NCBI GenBank assembly: GCA_903949285.1
Contig: CAJAYT010000085.1
Span: forward strand, 1 to 50,960
DNA length: 50,960 nt
Source: an uncultured Burkholderiales bacterium
GTDB taxonomy: Bacteria; Pseudomonadota; Gammaproteobacteria; Burkholderiales; Burkholderiaceae_C
Direction of reading: 5' to 3'
Made by a program: the position numbers and the translations under genes. Below are positions 43,679-50,960 of this stretch, in pieces (positions within the stretch are counted from its first letter, which is position 1; the number at the start of each line of letters is the position of its first letter). The notes under the pieces were generated by a model, which saw nothing but the letters and a program-made list of their open reading frames with translations, was not told the DNA's origin and made no database searches.

Positions 43679-44533
43679 CTAAGTTGGATAGGGTGGGGGA
43701 TTGCTGCTCGAATGTTGAGTGGGGCTAAAAGAACTTTTAAAGCAGCATCTCCATGCGATCAAAACGTAGTCTAACCGTGTAAGTCGGGGTCTAATTAGGT
43801 GGGTATTAACTCTTTCAATCTTCTCAATCATACGCAAGCCCCCCTGGACCACTGCGCGCAACTCCCAACCTGCTCGCCCACCAATGGATAAGCAAAGTGG
43901 GGCTCCAGCGTGCATCAATTTCTTTGCAAATGCAATTTCTTTTTCCAAAGTGGAGTCAACGGGCAAGTAAAACCTGTTTCTTAAAATGTCTATGCTTATA
44001 TCTTGCCAAAAATTAATAAGTTGCAGTGCGCAGCATATCGAATCACTTTGGGACAAACTTTTTGGGTCCTCTTGGTTGAATAACCTTAGCATGATTCGCC
44101 CAATGGGTGCAGCCGATTTATGGCAGTACTGGATCAACTCCTCTCTGTTTTTATAGGACAGGTTGGCTGCCGAATAAAGCACATCTTGTTCAAATGCATC
44201 TAATAATCGGTGAAGCAGCTCGGGGGGGATTTGAAATTCCTTTATTACGATACCAAGAGGGCCAAATATATGGGGCCATCTTTTGCTGGAGGTGTCAGGA
44301 CCTTGGAGTTTCGAGTTCAGCTCAGACAGGCAAAGATTAAGGTCTGCTCTGTACTGCGATAGATCGTCAATCCTTTGAACCGAGCCCTGCTCGCCCTCAT
44401 CAGCCAAATCATCTGCAGTTCTCGCAAAGTGGTAGACAGCGCTCACTGCATAGCGCAGTTTAGGTGGGCAAAGCCAAGACGCTACGGGAAAGTTCTCGTA
44501 GTGGTCTATAGGTTTGGGTTTCAACTTGAGCAT
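43679..44533 (-). CDS. hpnC: Squalene synthase HpnC (hydroxysqualene synthase)
   Basis: 284 residues from the ATG at 44533 (MLKLKPKPIDHYENFPVASWLCP), which matches the family's HYENFPVASWL opening. A TTG at 44581 would add 16 residues with no family support. Asp-rich motifs FARTADDLADEG and LINFWQDISIDILRNRFYLP are intact. HpnC converts presqualene diphosphate to hydroxysqualene. First gene of hpnCDE. Squalene-hopene cyclase is not in this window, so the end product (hopanoid, squalene or C30 carotenoid) is open. Confidence 0.92.
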   Translation of the reverse strand: MLKLKPKPIDHYENFPVASWLCPPKLRYAVSAVYHFARTADDLADEGEQGSVQRIDDLSQYRADLNLCLSELNSKLQGPDTSSKRWPHIFGPLGIVIKEFQIPPELLHRLLDAFEQDVLYSAANLSYKNREELIQYCHKSAAPIGRIMLRLFNQEDPKSLSQSDSICCALQLINFWQDISIDILRNRFYLPVDSTLEKEIAFAKKLMHAGAPLCLSIGGRAGWELRAVVQGGLRMIEKIERVNTHLIRPRLTRLDYVLIAWRCCFKSSFSPTQHSSSNPPPYPT

Positions 44534-44770
44534 ACTGTCATTAACTTTCCGATTTGCCGCGTCCCCTTTGGGGGCGATCAAAGAATTTTGTGTTCAAAAC
44601 AGTTAGATTGAACACAAATTCTTATGTTATTTTCTCATTCGCTCAACTCTTGTAGGGATTTTAGACCCCAAGCCTCGGATTTTGGGGGAGTAAGAGGTAG
44701 AATTTAGGGTTGACCGATTTCAGGCGGGTGGTTTGCAAATGTGGACCGCCCGTTGCTATTTTGAAAACCT

Positions 44771-44857
44771 GCGCGGGTGGCGAAATTGGTAGACGCACCA
44801 GGTTTAGGTCCTGACGGTAGAAATACTGTGGGGGTTCGAGTCCCCCCCCGCGCACCA
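44771..44857 (+). tRNA. tRNA-Leu (anticodon UAG)
   Basis: Acceptor GCGCGGG (44771-44777) pairs with CCCGCGC (44847-44853), followed by A and an encoded CCA. The D-loop GGTAGACGC, anticodon loop TTTAGGT with TAG at 44805-44807, long variable arm and TTCGAGTCC T-loop give an 87-base class II leucine tRNA reading CUN codons, mainly CUA. It lies between the divergent hpnC and the tig gene. Confidence 0.97.
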
Positions 44858-44905
44858 GAGATTTTGCTCGTTCGTCCAGTTCGGGTAAATTTATTAGGAA
44901 TGAAT

Positions 44906-46225
44906 ATGACAATCCAAGTTGAAACCTTAGAAAAATTAGAGCGAAAAATGACGCTGACCTTGCCAGTTGAGGTCATTCAAAACGAGGTGGATACTCGTCT
45001 TAAGCGCTTGGCAAGAAAAGTGAAAATCGATGGCTTCAGGCCCGGTAAAGTTCCGATGAATATCGTTGCGCAGCGCTATGGGTATTCAGTCCATTACGAG
45101 GTCATGAACGACAAGGTCGGTGAAGCGTTTCAATCTGCTGCCAATGAAGCGAAGCTAAGGGTGGCTGGCGCACCGAAAATCAGTGAAACAGAAGGGGCTC
45201 CTGACGGGCAGATGTCCTTTGATGCGGTGTTTGAGGTCTACCCTGAGGTAACAGTTTCTGATATCTCTCAAATTAAAGTTGAAAAATTGAGTTGCGAAGT
45301 TACACAAGAGTCATTGCAAAAAACGATCGATATCCTTCGTGCACAAAAGAGAACTTATACGATCCGTGGTTTGGATGCAAAAGCGGCAAAGACAGACCGT
45401 GTAAGCGTTGATTTCGAGGGGCGCATTGACGGCGAGACCTTTGAAGGCGGAAAAGCCGAGGATTTCCAGTTTGTGCTGGGTGAGGGCAGGATGCTCAAAG
45501 AGTTTGACGACGCTGTGCACGATATGAAGCTTGGAGAGAGCAAGACGTTTCCTCTTGTATTCCCCGCTGACTACCATGGACGCGAGGTCGCTGGAAAGAC
45601 CGCTGACTTTATGGTCACGGTCAAGAAGATTGAAGCCTCTCATTTGCCTGAGGTTAACGATGCGTTTGCCAAATCTTTGGGCGTACCCGAGGGTACCGTT
45701 GATGGTTTGATGGCCGAAGTTCGTAAGAATTTAGAGCTCGAAGTTAAGTCCCGCTTGCTCAAGCGCAACAAAATCGCCGCCTTAGATGCTTTGATTGAGC
45801 ATGCCCAGCTTGACTTACCCAAGTCCATTGTTCAATCAGAAATCGATCGACAAATTGCCGCAGCAAGAGCTGAGCTCAAGCAGCGCGGAGTCAAGGACGC
45901 TGATAATGCGCCCATACCTGAGGATATTTTCCGTCCCCAAGCGGAGCGTCAAGTTCGAATGGGGCTTGTTATCGGTGAGATGGTTAGAAAGCATGAATTG
46001 CATGCCACAAAAGATCAAATTAAAGCTCAAATCGAAGAGATGGCCTCCAGCTATGAGAAACCAAGTGAGGTAGCTGGTTGGTATTACAGGGACAACCGTC
46101 GTATGGCCGAAATAGAGTCTTGGGTGATCGAGAACAACGTCACAGACTACATTCTTTCTCAAATGCAAGTATCTGAGAAAGCTGTGTCCTTTGATGAGCT
46201 GATGGATCAGCAACAACAGCAGTAA
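44906..46225 (+). CDS. tig: Trigger factor
   Basis: 439 residues from the ATG at 44906 ([20 protein letters not shown]), with AGGA six bases upstream. The frame is open back to 44777 but that part is tRNA sequence. The ribosome-binding tail contains GFRPGKVP (the FRK-like signature). The central FKBP-type PPIase domain has the [36 protein letters not shown] block, and a helical C-terminal substrate-cradle follows, ending in a Gln run. It binds L23 and protects nascent chains. First gene of tig-clpP-clpX-lon. Confidence 0.97.
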   Translation: MTIQVETLEKLERKMTLTLPVEVIQNEVDTRLKRLARKVKIDGFRPGKVPMNIVAQRYGYSVHYEVMNDKVGEAFQSAANEAKLRVAGAPKISETEGAPDGQMSFDAVFEVYPEVTVSDISQIKVEKLSCEVTQESLQKTIDILRAQKRTYTIRGLDAKAAKTDRVSVDFEGRIDGETFEGGKAEDFQFVLGEGRMLKEFDDAVHDMKLGESKTFPLVFPADYHGREVAGKTADFMVTVKKIEASHLPEVNDAFAKSLGVPEGTVDGLMAEVRKNLELEVKSRLLKRNKIAALDALIEHAQLDLPKSIVQSEIDRQIAAARAELKQRGVKDADNAPIPEDIFRPQAERQVRMGLVIGEMVRKHELHATKDQIKAQIEEMASSYEKPSEVAGWYYRDNRRMAEIESWVIENNVTDYILSQMQVSEKAVSFDELMDQQQQQ

Positions 46226-46265
46226 TAGTAATAGCTTTAATACTTTTGAATTACGGAGAGCAATT

Positions 46266-46874
46266 ATGAATTCCTTGGACACGCAGGCCTTAGGCTTGGT
46301 CCCGATGGTCGTTGAGCAATCTGGAAGGGGTGAGCGCTCATACGATATTTATTCCCGCCTATTAAAAGAGCGGGTGATCTTCCTTGTTGGCCCTGTGAAC
46401 GACCAAACAGCCAACTTGGTTGTAGCTCAGTTGTTGTTTTTGGAGAGTGAGAATCCTGATAAGGATATTTCTCTCTATATCAACTCGCCTGGCGGCTCAG
46501 TTAGCGCAGGTTTGGCCATATTCGACACTATGAATTTCATCAAGCCAGATGTCTCTACTCTGTGTATAGGCATGGCAGCCAGCATGGGAGCCTTTTTGTT
46601 GGCAGCTGGTCAAAAGGGGAAAAGATTTGCCCTCCCCAACTCCAAAGTTATGATTCACCAGCCTTTGGGTGGAACTCAGGGGCAGGCAACTGAGATTGAA
46701 ATTGCTGCACGTGAGATCTTAAAAACTCGTGAGCAACTCAATAGGATTACGGCTGAACGAACTGGGCAGCCCCTAGAAAAGATCAATTTGGATACTGAAC
46801 GTGACTTCTACCTCTCTGCTGAAGAGACGAAGGAATACGGAATCGTAGACCAGGTTATCTCAAAAAGACCCTAA
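46266..46874 (+). CDS. clpP: ATP-dependent Clp protease proteolytic subunit
   Basis: A 202-residue serine protease. The catalytic triad is visible as Ser106 ([12 protein letters not shown]), His131 (VMIHQPLGG) and Asp180 ([10 protein letters not shown]). It forms a double heptamer with ClpX or ClpA. ACGGAGAGCAATT precedes the ATG with a suitable GGAG. There is a 122-base gap before clpX, with a TAGCC/GGCTA hairpin (46934-46950), so attenuation or an internal promoter is possible. Confidence 0.98.
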   Translation: MNSLDTQALGLVPMVVEQSGRGERSYDIYSRLLKERVIFLVGPVNDQTANLVVAQLLFLESENPDKDISLYINSPGGSVSAGLAIFDTMNFIKPDVSTLCIGMAASMGAFLLAAGQKGKRFALPNSKVMIHQPLGGTQGQATEIEIAAREILKTREQLNRITAERTGQPLEKINLDTERDFYLSAEETKEYGIVDQVISKRP

Positions 46875-46996
46875 AAGTCGTTTAATGGTTGGGTGGCACT
46901 AAAACTTGCACGATTCCTGCTTTATTTCAAAAGTAGCCGGTTTTAGGCTAATTTTAGTTATCATTTGGTATACAAATTTGAAATAGGCGGAAACGA

Positions 46997-48262
46997 ATGG
47001 CCGAAAAAAAAGGCAACCCTAGAGAAAAGACCTTGTATTGCTCCTTTTGTGGCAAAAGTCAGCACGAGGTCAAAAAGCTAATTGCAGGTCCGTCTGTATT
47101 CATTTGTGATGAATGCATCGATCTTTGCAATGACATTATTCGTGACGAAGTGCCGACAGATAGTGTGGATGGAGTTAAACGAAACGATCTTCCCACTCCG
47201 ATCGAGATAAAGAATAATTTAGACAACTACGTTATCGGCCAAGAGGTTGCAAAGCGCTCCCTAGCTGTAGCTGTTTATAACCATTACAAGCGATTGCGTC
47301 ACAAAGAGCTTGCTAAGAAAGATGAGATTGAGCTTACAAAAACCAACATTTTATTGATTGGTCCAACTGGTTCTGGCAAGACATTACTTGCTCAAACGCT
47401 AGCTCGAATGCTGGATGTGCCCTTTGTTATGGCTGATGCAACGACCCTGACCGAAGCAGGTTATGTGGGTGAGGATGTTGAAAATATCATCCAAAAGCTT
47501 TTGCAAAATTGCAATTACGATATTGCTCGTGCGCAAAAGGGTATTGTCTACATTGATGAGATAGACAAAATCTCTAGAAAATCAGACAACCCCTCCATCA
47601 CTCGCGATGTCTCTGGTGAGGGTGTGCAACAAGCTCTCCTTAAATTGATAGAGGGCACGATGGCAAGTATTCCCCCCCAGGGCGGAAGAAAGCATCCCAA
47701 TCAAGATTTCTTGCAAGTCGATACAACAAATATTTTGTTTATTTGTGGCGGCGCTTTTGCGGGACTTGAAAAGGTTATTCAAAATAGAACGGATACATCG
47801 GGCATAGGTTTTAGTGCTGTGGTGCGCACGAAAGCAGAAAAAACGCTTACAGAAGTTTTTGGAGACGTTGAGCCCGAGGATTTAATTAAATTCGGTCTCA
47901 TTCCTGAGCTTGTTGGAAGGTTGCCCGTTGTGGCGACCCTGGACGAGCTGACAGAGGACGCTCTTGTTCAAATCTTAACTGAGCCCAAAAATGCACTGAT
48001 TAAGCAATACGCACAACTCCTACACATGGAGGGTGTTGATCTTGAGATTCGCCCTGCAGCCCTTAAGGCCATTGCTAAGAAGGCGCTTGCACGTAAAACA
48101 GGTGCGAGAGGACTCAGATCGATACTTGAACATTCGTTAATTGACACCATGTTTGATTTACCGAATGCTAGTAATGTTGAAAAAGTGGTGGTGGACGAGT
48201 CCACCATTGAAGAGAACAAAGCACCTTTATTGGTGTACCGTGAGGCTGCTAAAAAGGCTTAA
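46997..48262 (+). CDS. clpX: ATP-dependent Clp protease ATP-binding subunit ClpX
   Basis: A 421-residue AAA+ unfoldase. The N-terminal zinc domain has YCSFCGKSQ and [11 protein letters not shown] (four Cys). Walker A is [13 protein letters not shown], Walker B YIDEIDKI, and the ClpP-docking IGF loop appears as TSGIGFSA. The [13 protein letters not shown] sensor II is near the C-terminus. It recognises ssrA and other degrons. In line with clpP and lon. Confidence 0.98.
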   Translation: MAEKKGNPREKTLYCSFCGKSQHEVKKLIAGPSVFICDECIDLCNDIIRDEVPTDSVDGVKRNDLPTPIEIKNNLDNYVIGQEVAKRSLAVAVYNHYKRLRHKELAKKDEIELTKTNILLIGPTGSGKTLLAQTLARMLDVPFVMADATTLTEAGYVGEDVENIIQKLLQNCNYDIARAQKGIVYIDEIDKISRKSDNPSITRDVSGEGVQQALLKLIEGTMASIPPQGGRKHPNQDFLQVDTTNILFICGGAFAGLEKVIQNRTDTSGIGFSAVVRTKAEKTLTEVFGDVEPEDLIKFGLIPELVGRLPVVATLDELTEDALVQILTEPKNALIKQYAQLLHMEGVDLEIRPAALKAIAKKALARKTGARGLRSILEHSLIDTMFDLPNASNVEKVVVDESTIEENKAPLLVYREAAKKA

Positions 48263-48340
48263 TTGCATAACCATGATCAGTGGGTGAAGTCTCTCTTAGA
48301 GATCCTATTTGCCAAGTTCATTTTTAAATGGAAATAAACC

Positions 48341-50761
48341 ATGTCTGGACACTTATCCCTGCCCCCCGAGCCGATTGACTTGCCCCTACTCCCGCTGCGT
48401 GATGTTGTGGTCTTTCCTCATATGGTTATTCCATTATTTGTGGGCAGACCCAAAAGTATCAAGGCCTTAGAGTCCGCCATGATTGCGGAGCGCAGGATCA
48501 TGTTGGTTGCTCAAAAAACGGCAGCCAAAGATGAGCCCGCTGTTGATGATATGTTTGAGGTCGGTTGTGTATCAACCATCTTGCAAATGCTCAAACTACC
48601 CGACGGTACAGTAAAGGTACTCGTTGAAGGTCAACAAAGAGCGTTGGTAAACAAGATTGAAGAGGGCGAGTCTCACTTTAGCGCTAACGTAACGCCGATT
48701 GAGCTAGACGCCTCCTCCCAGGGCGAAAATGAGATAGAAGCACTGCGACGCGCTGTCATGCAGCAGTTTGATCAATACGTTAAGCTCAATAAAAAAATCC
48801 CTCCAGAGATTTTGACATCTATTGCAAGTATCGATGATGCAGGGCGCCTAGCGGACACGATCGCTGCACATTTGCCACTTAAGCTTGATAACAAGCAGAT
48901 CATTTTGGATCTCTCTAGTATCAAAGCACGGCTTGAAAATCTCTTCACTCAACTTGAGCGAGAGGTAGATATTTTGAATGTCGATAAGAAGATCCGCTCA
49001 AGAGTAAAACGCCAAATGGAGAAAAACCAGCGCGATTTTTACTTGAATGAGCAAGTCAAGGCCATTCAAAAGGAACTCGGTGAAGGCGAGGAAGGTGCGG
49101 ATATAGAAGAGATCGAAAAGAAAATTAAAACCGCAAAGATGCCTGCAGAAGCGCGTAAAAAGGCAGAGGGGGAGTTGAAAAAGCTAAAACTTATGTCCCC
49201 CATGTCAGCAGAAGCTACCGTGGTTCGTAATTACATCGATGTATTGGTTAATTTGCCATGGGCAAAGAAGACAAAGATCAAGCACGATCTTCCCTTTGCT
49301 GAGGAGGTCTTGAACGAGGATCATTACGGACTTGAGAAAGTTAAGGATCGTATCCTTGAGTATCTTGCTGTACAAAAGCGTGTTGATAAACTCAAGGCAC
49401 CAATCCTTTGTTTGGTAGGACCTCCCGGCGTTGGTAAGACATCGCTTGGGCAATCGATTGCTAAAGCGACTGGTCGTAAGTACGTGCGTATGGCGCTAGG
49501 CGGGATGCGCGATGAAGCCGAGATCAGAGGTCATAGAAGAACTTATATCGGTGCTTTGCCAGGAAAAGTTCTTCAAAGTCTGACCAAGGTGAGCGCTCGC
49601 AACCCACTCTTCTTGTTGGATGAAATTGACAAGTTAGGTTCAGATTTCAGAGGGGATCCTTCAAGTGCTTTGCTTGAGGTGCTTGATCCCGAGCAAAATC
49701 ACACCTTTAATGATCACTACGTTGAAGTTGATTTTGATTTGAGTGATGTTATGTTTGTGGCGACTTCGAACTCCATGAATATTCCATCCGCATTGCTCGA
49801 TAGGATGGAGGTCATTAGGCTCTCGGGTTATACCGAGGACGAAAAGGTCAACATTGCACAGAAATATCTTTTCCCCAAACAGTTGAAAAACAACGGATTG
49901 AAGGAGAGTGAACTCAGTTTCTCTGAGGAGTCCTTAGTTGATGTTGTAAGGTATTACACAAGAGAGGCCGGCGTAAGGTCACTTGAGCGGGAGATATCTA
50001 AAGTATGTCGCAAAGTAGTGAAAGCTATTCAGTTGGGTGAGATGAAGGCGCAGGTCAAAATCACACCAGAAAATTTGAATGATTTCCTAGGTGTACGTAA
50101 GTACAACTATGGACGCGCGGAGCAACAAAATCAGGTTGGGCAAGTGGTTGGTTTAGCATGGACTGAGGTGGGTGGGGATTTACTCACCATCGAGTCAGCC
50201 ATGATGCCTGGTAAGGGCACCATCACACGCACTGGATCCCTGGGTGACGTGATGAAGGAGTCGGTAGAGACGGCTAGAACAGTTGTTCGTTCACGCTCCA
50301 AGATACTGGGTATTAAAGATGAGGCCTTTGAGAAAAAGGACATTCATATTCACGTACCCGATGGGGCAACGCCCAAAGACGGTCCAAGTGCTGGGGTTGC
50401 TATGACGATTGCAATCGTCTCAACATTGACTAATATACCCGTTCGCAGCGATGTTGCCATGACGGGTGAGATTACGCTCAGGGGTGAGGTAACGGCTATT
50501 GGTGGATTAAAAGAGAAGCTTTTAGCTGCGCTGAGAGGCGGAATTAAAACAGTTCTTATTCCTGAAGAAAACGTAAAAGATCTTCAAGAAATCCCCGAGA
50601 ACGTTAAAAACGGCTTGGAGATCATCCCCGTCAAATGGATTGATAAAGCCCTTGAGATAGCGCTGGTTCGTATGCCAACTCCTCTCACTGATGAGGAAAT
50701 TGCTAGTCCGGTAGTGGCAACAGAGCCGCCAAAGACGGAATCTAGTGCTGTTAAGCATTAA
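48341..50761 (+). CDS. lon: ATP-dependent protease Lon
   Basis: An 806-residue LonA. The N-terminal substrate domain starts at LPLLPLRDVVVFPHMVIPLFVGR. A coiled coil near residues 185-275 is followed by AAA+ with Walker A GPPGVGKTSLGQ and Walker B LFLLDEIDKLG. The catalytic dyad is Ser683 (KDGPSAGVAMT) and Lys726 (GGLKEKLLAA). It degrades misfolded and regulatory proteins. The C-terminal tail is short and Pro/Glu-rich. Probably co-regulated with tig-clpPX in stress. Confidence 0.98.
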   Translation: MSGHLSLPPEPIDLPLLPLRDVVVFPHMVIPLFVGRPKSIKALESAMIAERRIMLVAQKTAAKDEPAVDDMFEVGCVSTILQMLKLPDGTVKVLVEGQQRALVNKIEEGESHFSANVTPIELDASSQGENEIEALRRAVMQQFDQYVKLNKKIPPEILTSIASIDDAGRLADTIAAHLPLKLDNKQIILDLSSIKARLENLFTQLEREVDILNVDKKIRSRVKRQMEKNQRDFYLNEQVKAIQKELGEGEEGADIEEIEKKIKTAKMPAEARKKAEGELKKLKLMSPMSAEATVVRNYIDVLVNLPWAKKTKIKHDLPFAEEVLNEDHYGLEKVKDRILEYLAVQKRVDKLKAPILCLVGPPGVGKTSLGQSIAKATGRKYVRMALGGMRDEAEIRGHRRTYIGALPGKVLQSLTKVSARNPLFLLDEIDKLGSDFRGDPSSALLEVLDPEQNHTFNDHYVEVDFDLSDVMFVATSNSMNIPSALLDRMEVIRLSGYTEDEKVNIAQKYLFPKQLKNNGLKESELSFSEESLVDVVRYYTREAGVRSLEREISKVCRKVVKAIQLGEMKAQVKITPENLNDFLGVRKYNYGRAEQQNQVGQVVGLAWTEVGGDLLTIESAMMPGKGTITRTGSLGDVMKESVETARTVVRSRSKILGIKDEAFEKKDIHIHVPDGATPKDGPSAGVAMTIAIVSTLTNIPVRSDVAMTGEITLRGEVTAIGGLKEKLLAALRGGIKTVLIPEENVKDLQEIPENVKNGLEIIPVKWIDKALEIALVRMPTPLTDEEIASPVVATEPPKTESSAVKH

Positions 50762-50809
50762 ATAATTCGAATTAAATTTATTGATCGTGCATATTTAAGT
50801 TACTTGGGT

Positions 50810-50815
50810 TATAAT
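50810..50815 (+). promoter_or_regulatory. -10 element for tRNA-Gly
   Basis: Perfect TATAAT ending ten bases before the tRNA start. The -35 region (about 50787-50792, GTGCAT) is poor. Confidence 0.6.
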
Positions 50816-50825
50816 AACAATCCAC

Positions 50826-50901
50826 GCGGGAATAGCTCAGTTGGTAGAGCGCAACCTTGCCAAGGTTGAGGTCGCGAGTTCGAGCCTCGTTTCCCGCTCC
50901 A
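50826..50901 (+). tRNA. tRNA-Gly (anticodon GCC)
   Basis: Acceptor GCGGGAA pairs with TTCCCGC (50891-50897), followed by TCCA with encoded CCA. D-loop AGCTCAGTTGGTAGAGC, anticodon loop TTGCCAA with GCC at 50859-50861, and T-loop TTCGAGC are all standard. 76 bases. It follows lon by 64 bases. Confidence 0.98.
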
Positions 50902-50908
50902 TACCTCT

Positions 50909-50937
50909 AAAAAGGGAAGCTTTTGCTTCCCTTTTTT
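50909..50937. terminator. Intrinsic terminator after tRNA-Gly
   Basis: AAAAAGGGAAGC and GCTTCCCTTTTT form a perfect 12-bp stem around a TTTT loop, ending in a T-run. It can act in both directions. The last 23 bases of the window hold nothing recognisable. Confidence 0.92.
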
Positions 50938-50960
50938 ATCAGAGTTTTGCCTTACGGCGC

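Noticed and set aside
44777..44905. 43-residue N-terminal extension of trigger factor
   Set aside because: This reading frame is the tRNA-Leu gene itself; the true start has AGGA six bases before the ATG at 44906.
1..50960. Search for defence islands, prophage, integrons, secretion or biosynthetic clusters
   Set aside because: Apart from hpnCDE, all recognisable genes are housekeeping; no integrase, transposase, restriction, toxin-antitoxin or CRISPR feature was seen.

Overview
This window looks like chromosomal core sequence from a Burkholderiales (betaproteobacterial) genome, probably near Comamonadaceae/Burkholderiaceae, with moderate GC content. The evidence is gene order known from that order: rpsT divergent from murJ, a DUF3579 gene beside argD/argF, purM - AI-2E permease - hda - HAD phosphatase - pcnB - folK, and rpsP-rimM-trmD-rplS followed by a CoA pyrophosphatase, a CobD/CbiB-like protein, rsgA, an M48 peptidase and orn. 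The genus cannot be fixed by eye. I see no insertion sequence, prophage, CRISPR array, integrase or toxin-antitoxin pair.

Layout. 1-6.0 kb: end of a PLP aminotransferase, a gcvH, ETF-ubiquinone oxidoreductase, then an acyl-metabolism group (SDR, hotdog thioesterase, scoA/scoB CoA-transferase) and a small winged-helix regulator. 6.3-11.8 kb: alaS, then trmB, gluQ and a renalase-like flavoprotein on the minus strand. 11.8-15.1 kb: the least core-like part, with pirin, a WrbA-like flavodoxin, small hypotheticals and two small secreted proteins with simple repeats. 15.2-18.2 kb: argF/argD, a repeat-bearing intergenic region and DUF3579. 18.3-27.5 kb: rpsT, murJ, SirB1-like, purM, AI-2E permease, hda, HAD, pcnB, folK and a TM2-like membrane protein. 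27.6-34.7 kb: the rpsP operon, CoA pyrophosphatase, CobD/AmpE-like, rsgA, M48 and orn. 34.7-36.8 kb: an RhlE-type RNA helicase behind a long structured leader. 36.9-40.2 kb: bactofilin - LytM peptidase - bactofilin - RodZ-like HTH membrane protein. 40.3-44.5 kb: hemH and the squalene genes hpnE, hpnD, hpnC on the minus strand. 44.8-50.9 kb: tRNA-Leu, tig-clpP-clpX-lon, tRNA-Gly.

How genes work together. tig, clpP, clpX and lon form a protein-quality-control block. rpsP, rimM and trmD link ribosome assembly with tRNA modification. hda (initiation control), murJ (lipid II flipping) and the bactofilin/LytM/RodZ-like block (envelope shape) serve cell cycle and morphology. HpnC, HpnD and HpnE together would make squalene from farnesyl diphosphate. 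SDR, thioesterase and ScoAB, next to ETF-QO, fit acyl-CoA or ketone-body catabolism feeding electrons to ubiquinone.

No radically new system is evident. The best candidates for follow-up are the two-bactofilin morphogenesis operon with an unusual RodZ-like partner, the mutually crossing stems in the rpsP leader, the hairpin-rich rhlE leader, the concentric dyad before the pirin gene, and the AAACCC repeat with a matching anti-repeat hairpin upstream of DUF3579.
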